Source: JBFGCT01 sp041581055 | GTDB taxonomy: Bacteria; Actinomycetota; Acidimicrobiia; Acidimicrobiales; Ilumatobacteraceae | Assembly (NCBI GenBank): GCA_041581055.1 | Contig: JBFGCT010000083.1 | Location: forward strand, 1 to 17,144 | Direction of reading: 5' to 3' | Length of the DNA: 17,144 nucleotides | In this document: piece after piece, positions 7,398-13,925 of the stretch | Layout of the letters: every line of letters begins with the position of its first letter | Position numbering within the stretch: the stretch's first letter is position 1 | The notes under the pieces: generated by a model | What the model saw: only the letters and a program-made list of their open reading frames with translations | Database searches by the model: none | What the model was told of the DNA's origin: nothing | Made by a program: the position numbers and the translations under genes

Positions 7398-8000
7398 ATG
7401 ATCGTCGCGGGATTGACGGGGGGCATCGGCGCCGGCAAGTCGACGGTGTCGGCGATGCTCGCCGATCGGGGTGCGGTGATCGTCGACGCCGACGAGATCG
7501 CCCGCAGCCTGCAGTCGCCGGGCAGCCCGGTGCTCGACGCGATGGCGGAGCGATTCGGCCCCGACATCATCCGCGACGACGGCTCGCTCGACCGGCCGGC
7601 GGTCGCCGCGATCGTCTTCCACGACGAGCAGGCCCTGGCCGACCTCAACGGCATCGTCCATCCGGCGATGCAGGACGAGATCCAACGCCAGATCGACGAG
7701 CACCGGGAGACCGACCGGGTCGTCGTGCTCGACTTCCCGCTGCTCGGCGAGAACCCGCGGCGCGGGCTTCAGGCGACGATCGTCGTCGATGTCCCGGTGG
7801 ACGTCGCCGTCGAACGATTGGTCGCTCAGCGCGGGATGGACGAGGCCGACGCCATGGCCCGGGTCGAGAGCCAGGTCTCGCGTGAGGAGCGGCTGGCGAC
7901 GGCGACGCACGTGATCGACAACAGCGGCGACCTCGCGTCGCTGGAGCGTCGGGTCGAGCAGATCTGGAACGAGCTCACCGCGCTCGAGCCGGCGAGCTGA
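7398..8000 (+). CDS. coaE: dephospho-CoA kinase
   Basis: 200 residues, the usual length for the single-domain form. It phosphorylates the 3'-hydroxyl of dephospho-CoA, the last step of coenzyme A synthesis. Walker A is G-G-I-G-A-G-K-S-T (8-16); D-A-D-E-I-A-R (30-36) is the substrate-binding D-x-D region; I-V-H-P (86-89), L-D-F-P-L-L-G-E (111-118) and the lid segment Q-R-G-M-D-E-A-D-A-M-A-R (144-155) are all in place, as is H-V-I-D-N-S-G (171-177). Mycobacterial CoaE has an added C-terminal UPF0157-like domain; this one does not. ATG 7398 begins exactly at the P-loop strand. It lies 33 nt after rpsA on the same strand, probably one mRNA, and converges with the next gene 13 nt away. Confidence 0.96.
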   Translation: MIVAGLTGGIGAGKSTVSAMLADRGAVIVDADEIARSLQSPGSPVLDAMAERFGPDIIRDDGSLDRPAVAAIVFHDEQALADLNGIVHPAMQDEIQRQIDEHRETDRVVVLDFPLLGENPRRGLQATIVVDVPVDVAVERLVAQRGMDEADAMARVESQVSREERLATATHVIDNSGDLASLERRVEQIWNELTALEPAS

Positions 8001-8013
8001 CGCGACGCGCGCC

Positions 8014-8799
8014 TCACTCCCCGGGCTGGAGTGTCGCCCGCACCGCGCCGCCGGCGGCGGCGATGATCTGGTCGAGGTTCGACAGCGCGCTCTCGTCGAC
8101 GACGCCGGTCCACTCGTCCATGTAGATCTTCTTCACCTCGACCGCGATCGAACAGCCGCGGTCGCCGTAGCGGGCGTTGATCCAACGCGTCATCGCGCCG
8201 CCCTTGAATCGGACGTTCTCGCGGATGTCGAGCGCTTCGTCGTCGAACGGGACGCTGGCGAGGGCCGCGCTGAACGTGTCGATCACGTCGCCCCAGTGCG
8301 CCCGGTCGATCGACTCCGTGCCCAGGTTGATCTCCGGGTTCAGCGCCGGATCGTCGACCGCCCCGTCGGGCCCGCCGCGACGGTGGTTGTAGGAGTGGAT
8401 GTCGAGGACCACGAACCGCTCGTGGGTGGCGAGCACCTCGTCGCACAGCTTGCCGACGTCGTCGTAGAACCGGTCGTACATCGCCAGCGACGCGTCGACG
8501 ATCTCCTCGGACGGCTCGGTCTTCCAGACCTCCAACCCCCACGCGTCCTCCGGCTTCCGGTAGATCGCTTTGTCGCGGGTGCGATTCAGGTCGAACTCGA
8601 ACCGGGACTGGGCCACCACGATCGAGTTCTTCGCGGCACGGGTCCAGACGTCGGTGTGGGGATCCTCCTCGCGCAGGCGATCCGCCGCGGGCAGCTTCAT
8701 CGCGGCCTTCACGTCGGGCCGCAGGTCGTGGCCGGCGTGGATTGCGGTGGCGATGATCGGATCGCCGCCGCGGGCGATCGTCCAGGGTGACGCGTTCAC
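8014..8799 (-). CDS. N-formylglutamate amidohydrolase family protein
   Basis: 261 residues. Members hydrolyse N-formylglutamate to formate and glutamate in histidine breakdown, but many homologues in amidoligase clusters probably act on other N-acyl or peptide bonds. Seen: I-H-A-G-H at 20-24 (metal/active-site strand), R-E-E-D-P-H-T-D at 43-50, S-R-F-E-F-D-L-N-R at 65-73 and L-D-I-H-S-Y-N-H-R-R at 132-141, which are the conserved blocks of the family. No hut genes are nearby, so histidine catabolism is not supported. The GTG start overlaps the stop of the upstream ATP-grasp gene in a 4-nt GTGA junction, so the two are translationally coupled and probably act together. It converges with coaE; no terminator is visible in the 13-nt gap. 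Confidence 0.85.
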   Translation of the reverse strand: MNASPWTIARGGDPIIATAIHAGHDLRPDVKAAMKLPAADRLREEDPHTDVWTRAAKNSIVVAQSRFEFDLNRTRDKAIYRKPEDAWGLEVWKTEPSEEIVDASLAMYDRFYDDVGKLCDEVLATHERFVVLDIHSYNHRRGGPDGAVDDPALNPEINLGTESIDRAHWGDVIDTFSAALASVPFDDEALDIRENVRFKGGAMTRWINARYGDRGCSIAVEVKKIYMDEWTGVVDESALSNLDQIIAAAGGAVRATLQPGE

Positions 8800-9839
8800 A
8801 GCGTGGACATTTCCGTGTTGCTGAAGCTGCGCCGGTAGAACCCCATGTACCCGGCCTTGCGTTCGAGGGCGTCGATGACCGCGTCGGTGAAGTTGACGCC
8901 CTCGAGCTTCTGCGCCGAACCGAGCCCGCCCGGGCTGAAGACGTTGATCTCCATCAGCTTCTCGCCGACGATGTCGAGCCCGACCAGGAACATGCCGTCC
9001 TGGACCAGCTTCGGTCGGACGATCTCGGCCAGCCGGAACGCCTCGTCGGTCAGCGTTGCCTTGGCCAAGGCGCCGCCCGCGTGCAGGTTCGACCGCATGT
9101 CGCCGCCTCGGCGAACTCGGCGGAAGGCCGCGTACCGACCCTTGTGACGCAGTGGGAGACCGTTCATGAGGAACAGGCGGGTGTCGCCGTGCTCGGCGTC
9201 GACCAGGTACTCCTGGGCGATGATGTAGCCGTCCCGGGCGACCGCGTCGATCATCTGGTTCAGGTTCGAGGTGTCGTCGGCGCGCACCAGGAAGACGCCC
9301 TCGCCGCCGGAGCCGTGCAGCGGCTTGATCACCGCTCGTCCCTCGTGCATCACGAAGCCCTTGATCTCGTCGCGGTCGCGCGTGATCAGGGTGCGCGGGC
9401 GTACCTCCTCGGGGAAGAGCTGGAAGTACATCTTGTCCTGCGCCTTGGCCAGCCCGTTCGGGTCGTTCAGCACGATCACGCCATGGCGCATGGCGACACG
9501 CCCGAAGTCCAGCGCCGCGGTCTTCGCCCAGTCGCGCTTGCCCTTCTCGTCGGACGGCACGTTGCGCAAGAACAGCACATCCAACTCGTCGACGGTGATG
9601 CGCTCGCGGATCGCGTGCCGGCCGTGCAGATCGCGCAGGTACGTCGTCCCGTCCTTGTAACGGGCCTTGGGGACCCGCGTCGCCCGCGCCCGGACCAGCT
9701 CGTCGGGGTCGTAGGCCAGGTCACCGACGCTGATCACCCACGCCTCGTGGCCGCGATTGGTGGCCGCGACGCTCAGCCGAGTGGTCGTGAACCCCGCTTC
9801 CTCGGTCTTGAGGTCGTTCACGACGAATCCGATTCTCAC
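8796..9839 (-). CDS. ATP-grasp ligase, glutathione-synthetase/RimK-like
   Basis: 347 residues from GTG 9839, which has a GGAGAG site (9845-9850) 5 nt upstream; the adjacent GTG 9842 would leave only 2 nt. ATP-grasp enzymes join a carboxylate to an amine through an acyl-phosphate. The N-terminus (R-I-G-F-V-V-N-D) matches the GshB first strand; A-V-I-K-P-L-H-G-S-G-G-E-G-V (about 169-182) is the ATP-binding loop, R-S-N-L-H-A-G-G (about 249-256) is the GshB-like substrate block, and D289 with E298-I-N are the magnesium ligands. No gshA lies in the window and actinobacteria usually make mycothiol, so true glutathione synthesis is unlikely; the product is unknown. Next genes: coupled amidohydrolase downstream, divergent DUF1704 peptidase upstream. 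Confidence 0.88.
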   Translation of the reverse strand: MRIGFVVNDLKTEEAGFTTTRLSVAATNRGHEAWVISVGDLAYDPDELVRARATRVPKARYKDGTTYLRDLHGRHAIRERITVDELDVLFLRNVPSDEKGKRDWAKTAALDFGRVAMRHGVIVLNDPNGLAKAQDKMYFQLFPEEVRPRTLITRDRDEIKGFVMHEGRAVIKPLHGSGGEGVFLVRADDTSNLNQMIDAVARDGYIIAQEYLVDAEHGDTRLFLMNGLPLRHKGRYAAFRRVRRGGDMRSNLHAGGALAKATLTDEAFRLAEIVRPKLVQDGMFLVGLDIVGEKLMEINVFSPGGLGSAQKLEGVNFTDAVIDALERKAGYMGFYRRSFSNTEMSTL

Positions 9840-9844
9840 CACAA

Positions 9845-9850
9845 CTCTCC
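9845..9850 (-). promoter_or_regulatory. ribosome binding site GGAGAG that decides the ATP-grasp start
   Basis: On the minus strand GGAGAG lies 5 nt before GTG 9839 and only 2 nt before GTG 9842, so the second of the two tandem GTG codons is the better start. Confidence 0.6.
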
Positions 9851-9868
9851 ATCTGCCGCGAAATCAGA

Positions 9869-9886
9869 TCGACCCGGGCGGGTCGA
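9869..9886. promoter_or_regulatory. operator-like or leader inverted repeat in a divergent intergenic region
   Basis: TCGACCC-GGGC-GGGTCGA, two perfect 7-nt arms with a 4-nt centre, in the 175-nt gap between the ATP-grasp and DUF1704 genes. It would fall in the 5' leader of the minus-strand mRNA if that starts near 9905, and upstream of the plus-strand -10 box at 9971. Could be a repressor site or an RNA hairpin. Confidence 0.4.
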
Positions 9887-9911
9887 ACGGCCTGAGTCGC
9901 CGAACGACATG

Positions 9912-9917
9912 AACCTA
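9912..9917 (-). promoter_or_regulatory. possible -10 box TAGGTT for the ATP-grasp operon
   Basis: TAGGTT on the minus strand, 72 nt before GTG 9839, is the only TANNNT word found in the short upstream region examined. No -35 match at 17 nt. Predicted leader about 65 nt, containing the 9869-9886 inverted repeat. Confidence 0.3.
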
Positions 9918-9970
9918 TCGCGTGCGCGTTTGATCCGGTGCGGGCGACGTCGGTCGCACGGCGGTCGCCC

Positions 9971-9976
9971 TACACT
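9971..9976 (+). promoter_or_regulatory. -10 box TACACT for the DUF1704 gene
   Basis: TACACT, with the start ATG 38 nt further on. Unlike most promoters in this window it gives a leadered mRNA, consistent with the good GAGAGG ribosome binding site at 10003-10008. No consensus -35. Confidence 0.45.
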
Positions 9977-10002
9977 GGCCCGCGCATCGTCCGTCCACAT
10001 CT

Positions 10003-10008
10003 GAGAGG
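10003..10008 (+). promoter_or_regulatory. ribosome binding site GAGAGG of the DUF1704 gene
   Basis: GAGAGG, 6 nt before ATG 10015. It fixes the start and is one of the few standard Shine-Dalgarno sites in the window. Confidence 0.6.
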
Positions 10009-10014
10009 TTTCCC

Positions 10015-11916
10015 ATGGCGACGGCCTCCACGGTCCGGTTGGATGAGCACCTGGCCGACTCGATCGTCAGCCTCTTGGCCGCCAACTCGCCGGTGCGGCG
10101 GATCCTGCCGCCCGACGGGCGAATGAACGTCGATCGCCAGTTGCCCTTCCTGTTCGTGTACCGCCAGCGCGCGTCCGTGCCGGACCCGCTCTTCAGCAGG
10201 CTGCTGGCGAGCGGGGCGTCGTTCCTGCTCGCGCCGTCGACGCCGCGCTCGCGTCCCTGGGTGAGCCGCGGCGTCCGACGGTGCGCGGCGGTGCTCGCCG
10301 AGACCTTCGGCTCGGTGCTGATCATCGAACTGTGGCCCGAACGCCTGGAGCACAGTCCAGACAGCAACGGCGAGCTCGTCGCCCGGCCGGCGTTCGAGCT
10401 GCTGTACGACAAGTCCGACCAGCATTCCACGACGGTCGCGACCTTGGCCGCGACCTTGGCGAAGGTCGCGATCATGAAGCAGACGGCCACGGTGACCAGT
10501 CGCGTGTCGCCGCGTCGTTCCCCGGCCGGCCTGCCCGCCCTGTTGACCGCCAGCCAACTGGCGTCGCTGAACGCGACGCTGATCGGCGTCCAGGTCGACC
10601 CGATCTACCTCGACCGGGAGAGGGATCAGGAGCTGCCGCTGGTCGGGCGGGCACTGGCGCGTCAGGTGTCCCGGTCGCTCCAGGAATCCGCGTTCGAGTT
10701 CGCCCGCACCGAGACGACGGAACCTTCGCTGCACTACCACGCCCTCGGCCGTCGGATGTTCGTCGCCGCGGTCAAGAACGTCGACCAGCAGCTGACCGCT
10801 CTGGCCGAGTCGTTCGACCTGCTGCAGACGATCACGCCGGCCGACACCGAGGCCGCGTTCCGCAAGTTCCGGCGATCCAAGCACGGCCGGTTGCCGCGGT
10901 TCCACTACCGGCCGTCGCCGGTCGATCCGGATCTCCTGAAGCGGACGTTGTGGGACATCAAGATCGAGCGGGTCGAAGACCTCGTCCTCGAGCAGCTGTT
11001 TCGGGAGAAACGGCGCGAACTCGACCTGAAGATCACCATGATCGCCGAGCGCGAGCGACCACAGTTTCTGCCGACGAGCCTCGCGCTCTACGGGCGCATC
11101 CCCGACCGTCTGATCAAGCTGGCGACGAAGATGCTCGAGGAGCTACCCGGCGGCGGGGGCGGCCGAGCGGCCCGCAAGGTCAGCGCGAACGACTTCGTCA
11201 CCCGGGCGCAACACGAGTTCGACCGCATGCGCAACGGTCAGCACGTGATGGACGGCAAGATCGTCCTGCGTGACGACGTGTCCTCGCTGATGGTCTCGTC
11301 GGGCAACCTGATCATCGGGGCGAACATGTCGTTCCCCGCCGACCGCGTCGGCCCGCTCATCCAGCACGAGGTGGGCACACACGTCCTGACGTACTGGAAC
11401 GGCCGCGCCCAGCCCTTCAAGCTGCTGGCCACCGGGCTCGCCGGACACGACGAGTTGCAGGAGGGGCTCGCGGTCTTCGTGGAGTACCTGGTCGGCGGCC
11501 TCACCCCGGCCCGCATGCGGACACTCGCCGGCAGGGTGCTCGCGGCGAACAGCGTCGTCGGTGGGGCGTCGTTCATCGAGACCTTCCAACTCCTGCACGA
11601 TGACCACGGGTTCGGCGAGCGCGCCGCGTTCATGATCGCGATGCGCGTCCATCGCGGCGGCGGGCTGACGAAGGACGCCGTGTACCTCCAGGGCTTGAAG
11701 AAGGTGGCCGACTACCTGAAGAAGGGCGGACGGCTCGACACGCTCTTCGTCGGCAAGATCGCGACCGAGCACGTGTCGGTGATCGAGGAGCTGCAGCGCC
11801 GCGAGGTGCTCGTGCCGCCCCCGTTCCGCCCGTCCTACCTCGACCAGCCCGACACCCACTACCGCATCGAGCACGTCAGGCGGGGCATGGAGTTGCACGA
11901 CCTCGTCGGGAGCTGA
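10015..11916 (+). CDS. DUF1704 / QEGLA-motif zinc metallopeptidase
   Basis: 633 residues, ATG 10015 with a good ribosome binding site. The C-terminal half is a gluzincin-like peptidase: H451-E452-V-G-T-H456 gives two zinc-binding histidines and the catalytic glutamate, and Q482-E483-G-L-A supplies the third ligand and the family's name (flavohemoglobin expression-modulating QEGLA protein in automatic annotation). The N-terminal part (1-270) has no domain I can name; residues about 240-330 (H-Y-H-A-L-G-R-R, then F-R-R-S-K, P-R-F-H-Y-R-P) match the conserved stretch before the peptidase. No signal peptide, so cytoplasmic. Eukaryotic members (MATCAP/KIAA0895L) remove the C-terminal tyrosine of tubulin; bacterial substrates are unknown. 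It is divergent from the ATP-grasp/amidohydrolase pair, and no flavohemoglobin gene is present here. Confidence 0.9.
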   Translation: MATASTVRLDEHLADSIVSLLAANSPVRRILPPDGRMNVDRQLPFLFVYRQRASVPDPLFSRLLASGASFLLAPSTPRSRPWVSRGVRRCAAVLAETFGSVLIIELWPERLEHSPDSNGELVARPAFELLYDKSDQHSTTVATLAATLAKVAIMKQTATVTSRVSPRRSPAGLPALLTASQLASLNATLIGVQVDPIYLDRERDQELPLVGRALARQVSRSLQESAFEFARTETTEPSLHYHALGRRMFVAAVKNVDQQLTALAESFDLLQTITPADTEAAFRKFRRSKHGRLPRFHYRPSPVDPDLLKRTLWDIKIERVEDLVLEQLFREKRRELDLKITMIAERERPQFLPTSLALYGRIPDRLIKLATKMLEELPGGGGGRAARKVSANDFVTRAQHEFDRMRNGQHVMDGKIVLRDDVSSLMVSSGNLIIGANMSFPADRVGPLIQHEVGTHVLTYWNGRAQPFKLLATGLAGHDELQEGLAVFVEYLVGGLTPARMRTLAGRVLAANSVVGGASFIETFQLLHDDHGFGERAAFMIAMRVHRGGGLTKDAVYLQGLKKVADYLKKGGRLDTLFVGKIATEHVSVIEELQRREVLVPPPFRPSYLDQPDTHYRIEHVRRGMELHDLVGS

Positions 11917-11942
11917 TCCTCGCGGTCGGCGAGCCGGCGCAT

Positions 11943-11970
11943 CGTCACGAGAAGAACGTCACGAGAAGAA
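11943..11970. repeat. perfect 14-bp tandem duplication at a gene end
   Basis: CGTCACGAGAAGAA at 11943-11956 and 11957-11970. Read on the minus strand, the unit holds the last codons and stop of the M20 gene (T-F-F-S-stop), so the stop is present twice; the second copy lies in the gap between the convergent DUF1704 and M20 genes. Confidence 0.9.
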
Positions 11971-13155
11971 CGTCGAAGCCGTGCGGACCATCAACCGCAC
12001 ACCGACGGCGATCGCCGACTCGTCGACGTCGAACGACCCGGCGTGCAGGTCGAGGCGTGGTCCGTTCGACGTCGGGTCGTGGACGCCGACCCGCACGTAC
12101 GTGCCGGGGACCTCGCGCAGGTACCACGCGAAGTCGTCGCCGCCCCAGCTGCGCGTCGCCGGCGTGATCGCGTCGGACCCGAGCTCGGCGGCCGCGGCCC
12201 GTTGCACGATCTCGGTGATCGATTCGTGGTTGACGACCGGCGGGACTCCACTGGTGTAGTCGAGCCGATGCTCGGCGCCCGACCCGTCGAGGAGATCGCA
12301 CAGCGCTCGGTCGACGACGTGGGGCAGACGCTGCCAGACGACGTCGGACGGCGTGCGGATCGACGCCTTGAGGAAACACTGCGAGGGGATCACGTTGGCC
12401 GCGTCACCCGAGTGGATCGCGCCGAACACCACCTTGACGTCGGCGGGATCGTCGAGCTGCGCGGCGACCCGCCCCGGCAGCTCGGCGACGACGCGCGACG
12501 CGACCGAGATCATGTCGACGGTCTCCTCCGGCCGGGCGGTGTGGCCGCCGGGCCCCGTCAGCGTGATGCAGGCCATGTCGGCCGCCGAGGAGATCGCTCC
12601 CGACTTCAGCCCGACCGATCCGACGTCGAGCTTCGGATCGCAGTGGACGCCGACGATCGCGTCGACGCCGTCGAGCGCGCCGTCGGCGATCGTGTCGAGC
12701 GCGCCGCCGGGGACCCGCTCCTCGGCCGGTTGGAACACGAACCGCAGCGGCCCGGGCAGCTCGTCGCGGTGATGGGCGAAGTACAGCGCCGTCCCGAGCA
12801 CGACGGCGGTGTGCACGTCGTGTCCGCAGGCGTGCGCGACGCCCGCGACCTGGCTGCGGTAGTGAACCTGCTTCTCGTCGTGCATCGCCAGCGCGTCGAT
12901 GTCGGCGCGCAGTGCCAGCCGTGCGTGGACCGCGGTGACGGGGTCGATGTCGCAGACCAGCCCGGTGCCCACGGAGAGTTGGCGCGGTTCGAGCCCGGCC
13001 AGTCGCAGCCGCTCGACGACGAGCGCGGTGGTGGCGTGCTCCTCGCCGCTGAGCTCGGGATGCGCATGGAGCTGGCGGCGGATGGCGATCAAGCCCTCAC
13101 CGTGCTCGGCGAGCCAACTGTCGATCGAGCGTTGTCCGCTCCGGGTCGGCGTCAT
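11959..13155 (-). CDS. M20 family amidohydrolase / metallopeptidase (AmiA/HipO-like)
   Basis: 398 residues, normal for the family. Dinuclear zinc amidohydrolases that cleave N-acyl amino acids or small peptides in the cytoplasm. Motifs in order: L-R-A-D-I-D-A-L (82-89), H-A-C-G-H-D (108-113, metal ligands), Q-P-A-E-E (142-146, catalytic and bridging glutamates), G-V-H-C-D-P (169-174), the lid-domain G-P-G-G-H-T-A-R-P-E (201-210) and H371 in H-A-G-S-F. The position after H in the usual H-x-D/H-P-x-L segment is C-D-P, a less common variant. ATG 13155 overlaps the TGA of a 17-codon leader ORF (ATGA), so translation is probably coupled; there is no own Shine-Dalgarno site. The real substrate is unknown. 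A 14-bp duplication repeats its stop codon. Confidence 0.93.
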   Translation of the reverse strand: MTPTRSGQRSIDSWLAEHGEGLIAIRRQLHAHPELSGEEHATTALVVERLRLAGLEPRQLSVGTGLVCDIDPVTAVHARLALRADIDALAMHDEKQVHYRSQVAGVAHACGHDVHTAVVLGTALYFAHHRDELPGPLRFVFQPAEERVPGGALDTIADGALDGVDAIVGVHCDPKLDVGSVGLKSGAISSAADMACITLTGPGGHTARPEETVDMISVASRVVAELPGRVAAQLDDPADVKVVFGAIHSGDAANVIPSQCFLKASIRTPSDVVWQRLPHVVDRALCDLLDGSGAEHRLDYTSGVPPVVNHESITEIVQRAAAAELGSDAITPATRSWGGDDFAWYLREVPGTYVRVGVHDPTSNGPRLDLHAGSFDVDESAIAVGVRLMVRTASTFFS

Positions 13156-13205
13156 GCCGTCGTCGGGCGATCGGCTGCGAGCTCGTCGGACAAGAGGTGC
13201 ACCAC
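13152..13205 (-). CDS. 17-codon leaderless leader ORF coupled to the M20 gene
   Basis: GTG 13205, 7 nt after a TACGCT -10 box, opens a 17-codon frame (begins V-V-H-L-L-S-D-E-L) whose TGA overlaps the M20 ATG as ATGA. The frame has no runs of amino acids typical of attenuators. It may only serve to load ribosomes for M20, which has no ribosome binding site. It could also be chance, with GTG 13202 as start. Confidence 0.4.
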   Translation of the reverse strand: MVHLLSDELAADRPTTA

Positions 13206-13212
13206 GTCGAGG

Positions 13213-13218
13213 AGCGTA
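13213..13218 (-). promoter_or_regulatory. -10 box TACGCT of the M20 transcript
   Basis: TACGCT on the minus strand, 7 nt before GTG 13205 and 57 nt before the M20 ATG, lying in the 126-nt space after the glutathione peroxidase stop. No -35 match. Confidence 0.45.
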
Positions 13219-13281
13219 GCCCCGTCCCCGACGACCCCCCGCTGTCGTCCCGTGCCACGCCCGGCACCGCGGATCCGACGG

Positions 13282-13755
13282 TCAGCGGAACGTCGGGATG
13301 ACCTCGGCGATCTCCTCCGGCGTCGTCGTCGGCCCGAAGCGGGCGATGGCCGTGCCGTCGCCGTCGACCAGGAACTTCTCGAAGTTCCAGACGATGTCCG
13401 AGCTGGCGCCGTCGCCGGGCTGGGCTTCCTTGAGCACCTTGTACAGCGGCGCCGCCCCCTCGCCGTTGACCTCGATCTTGGAGAACAGCGGGAAGTTGGC
13501 GTCGTACTTCGACGTCGCGAACTCGAGGATCTCGGCGTCGGTACCGGGCTCCTGCCCGCCGAACTGGTTGCACGGGAAGCCGAGAACGGTCAGGTCGTCG
13601 TTGTCGTTGTGAAGCGCACGCAGACCTGCGTACTGGGGCGTGAGGCCTCAAGCGCTGGCGACGTTGACGACCAAGCAGATCTGGCCCCTGAACTGCTCGA
13701 ACGAGACCTGGTCGCCGGTGATCGACGTCATCGTGATGTCATGGAATGAGGACAT
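13282..13755 (-). CDS. selenocysteine-containing glutathione peroxidase (TGA-recoded)
   Basis: 157 residues when TGA 13650-13648 is read as selenocysteine 36. The enzyme reduces hydrogen or lipid peroxides with a thiol partner. Before the TGA: F-R-G-Q-I-C-L-V-V-N-V-A-S-A; after it, in the same frame: G-L-T-P-Q-Y-A-G-L, then G-F-P-C-N-Q-F-G-G-Q-E-P-G (59-71) and W-N-F-E-K-F (123-128). The catalytic tetrad is Sec36, Gln68, Trp123, Asn124. Total length equals ordinary bacterial homologues, and G/C-ending codons continue to the TGA stop at 13282. A SECIS-like hairpin follows the recoded TGA. ATG 13755 lies 8 nt after a TACGGT box, so probably leaderless. Standard translation would stop after 35 residues. 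A decayed Cys (TGC to TGA) gene is the alternative, but the hairpin makes it unlikely. Confidence 0.9.
13617..13632 (-). promoter_or_regulatory. bacterial SECIS element of the glutathione peroxidase mRNA
   Basis: On the minus strand, 15 nt after the in-frame TGA, TACGC-AGGTCT-GCGTG folds into a five-pair stem (one U-G pair) with loop AGGUCU. The core GCAGGUCUGC equals, from memory, the SelB-binding apical loop of the E. coli fdhF SECIS; the distance from the UGA to this core is 18 nt against 15 nt there, one codon more. The bulged U of the fdhF stem is not present. It lies inside the coding sequence, as bacterial SECIS elements must. Confidence 0.85.
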
Positions 13756-13763
13756 GGGGCGTG

Positions 13764-13769
13764 ACCGTA
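13764..13769 (-). promoter_or_regulatory. -10 box TACGGT of the glutathione peroxidase gene
   Basis: TACGGT on the minus strand, 8 nt before ATG 13755, with no ribosome binding site in between: a leaderless arrangement. Confidence 0.45.
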
Positions 13770-13839
13770 CCGGGGGCCGGCCGCCATCGTGCGGTCCGGC
13801 CACGCGGCGCCGGTGGCGACGCCGTGCGGTGTCCGTCGA

Positions 13840-13845
13840 TAACAT
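13840..13845 (+). promoter_or_regulatory. possible -10 box TAACAT for the CorC pair
   Basis: TAACAT about 80 nt before GTG 13926, facing away from the peroxidase promoter. It would give a leader of about 70 nt. No matching -35. Confidence 0.35.
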
Positions 13846-13925
13846 TCCGTTCTGCCCATGTCCGCAGACCGACAACACGGGGGCGCGCCGATCGGCGAGC
13901 CCTCACCCCCGAACCGATCGAGGCC

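Noticed and set aside
5760..7910. 716-codon minus-strand frame across rpsA and coaE
   Set aside because: It spans two clear plus-strand genes in antisense and has the same shadow composition (runs of D-D-V, R-R, H-D).
8014..8799. Histidine utilisation (hutG) role for the amidohydrolase
   Set aside because: No other hut genes in the window, and the gene is coupled to an ATP-grasp ligase instead.
8796..9839. Calling the ATP-grasp gene gshB
   Set aside because: The fold matches, but there is no gshA, and high-GC actinobacteria usually make mycothiol, so the symbol would over-claim. The nearby peroxidase does not prove that glutathione is present, since many such enzymes use thioredoxin.
8296..10004. 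Plus-strand frames opposite the amidohydrolase and ATP-grasp genes
   Set aside because: Minus-strand products have the family motifs and coupled GTGA junction; the plus-strand products do not resemble any protein family.
11917..11942. Terminator between the convergent DUF1704 and M20 genes
   Set aside because: CTCGC-GGTCG-GCGAG (11919-11933) gives only five pairs and no T-run, too weak to call.
13648..13650. Simple pseudogene or sequencing error explanation for the TGA in the peroxidase
   Set aside because: No other stop or frameshift exists in the gene, codon bias stays the same on both sides, the TGA is at the one position where Sec is expected, and a SECIS-like hairpin follows.
12043..13749. 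568-codon plus-strand frame opposite the M20 and peroxidase genes
   Set aside because: Shadow frame: the minus strand has all M20 and glutathione peroxidase motifs, and this product has none.
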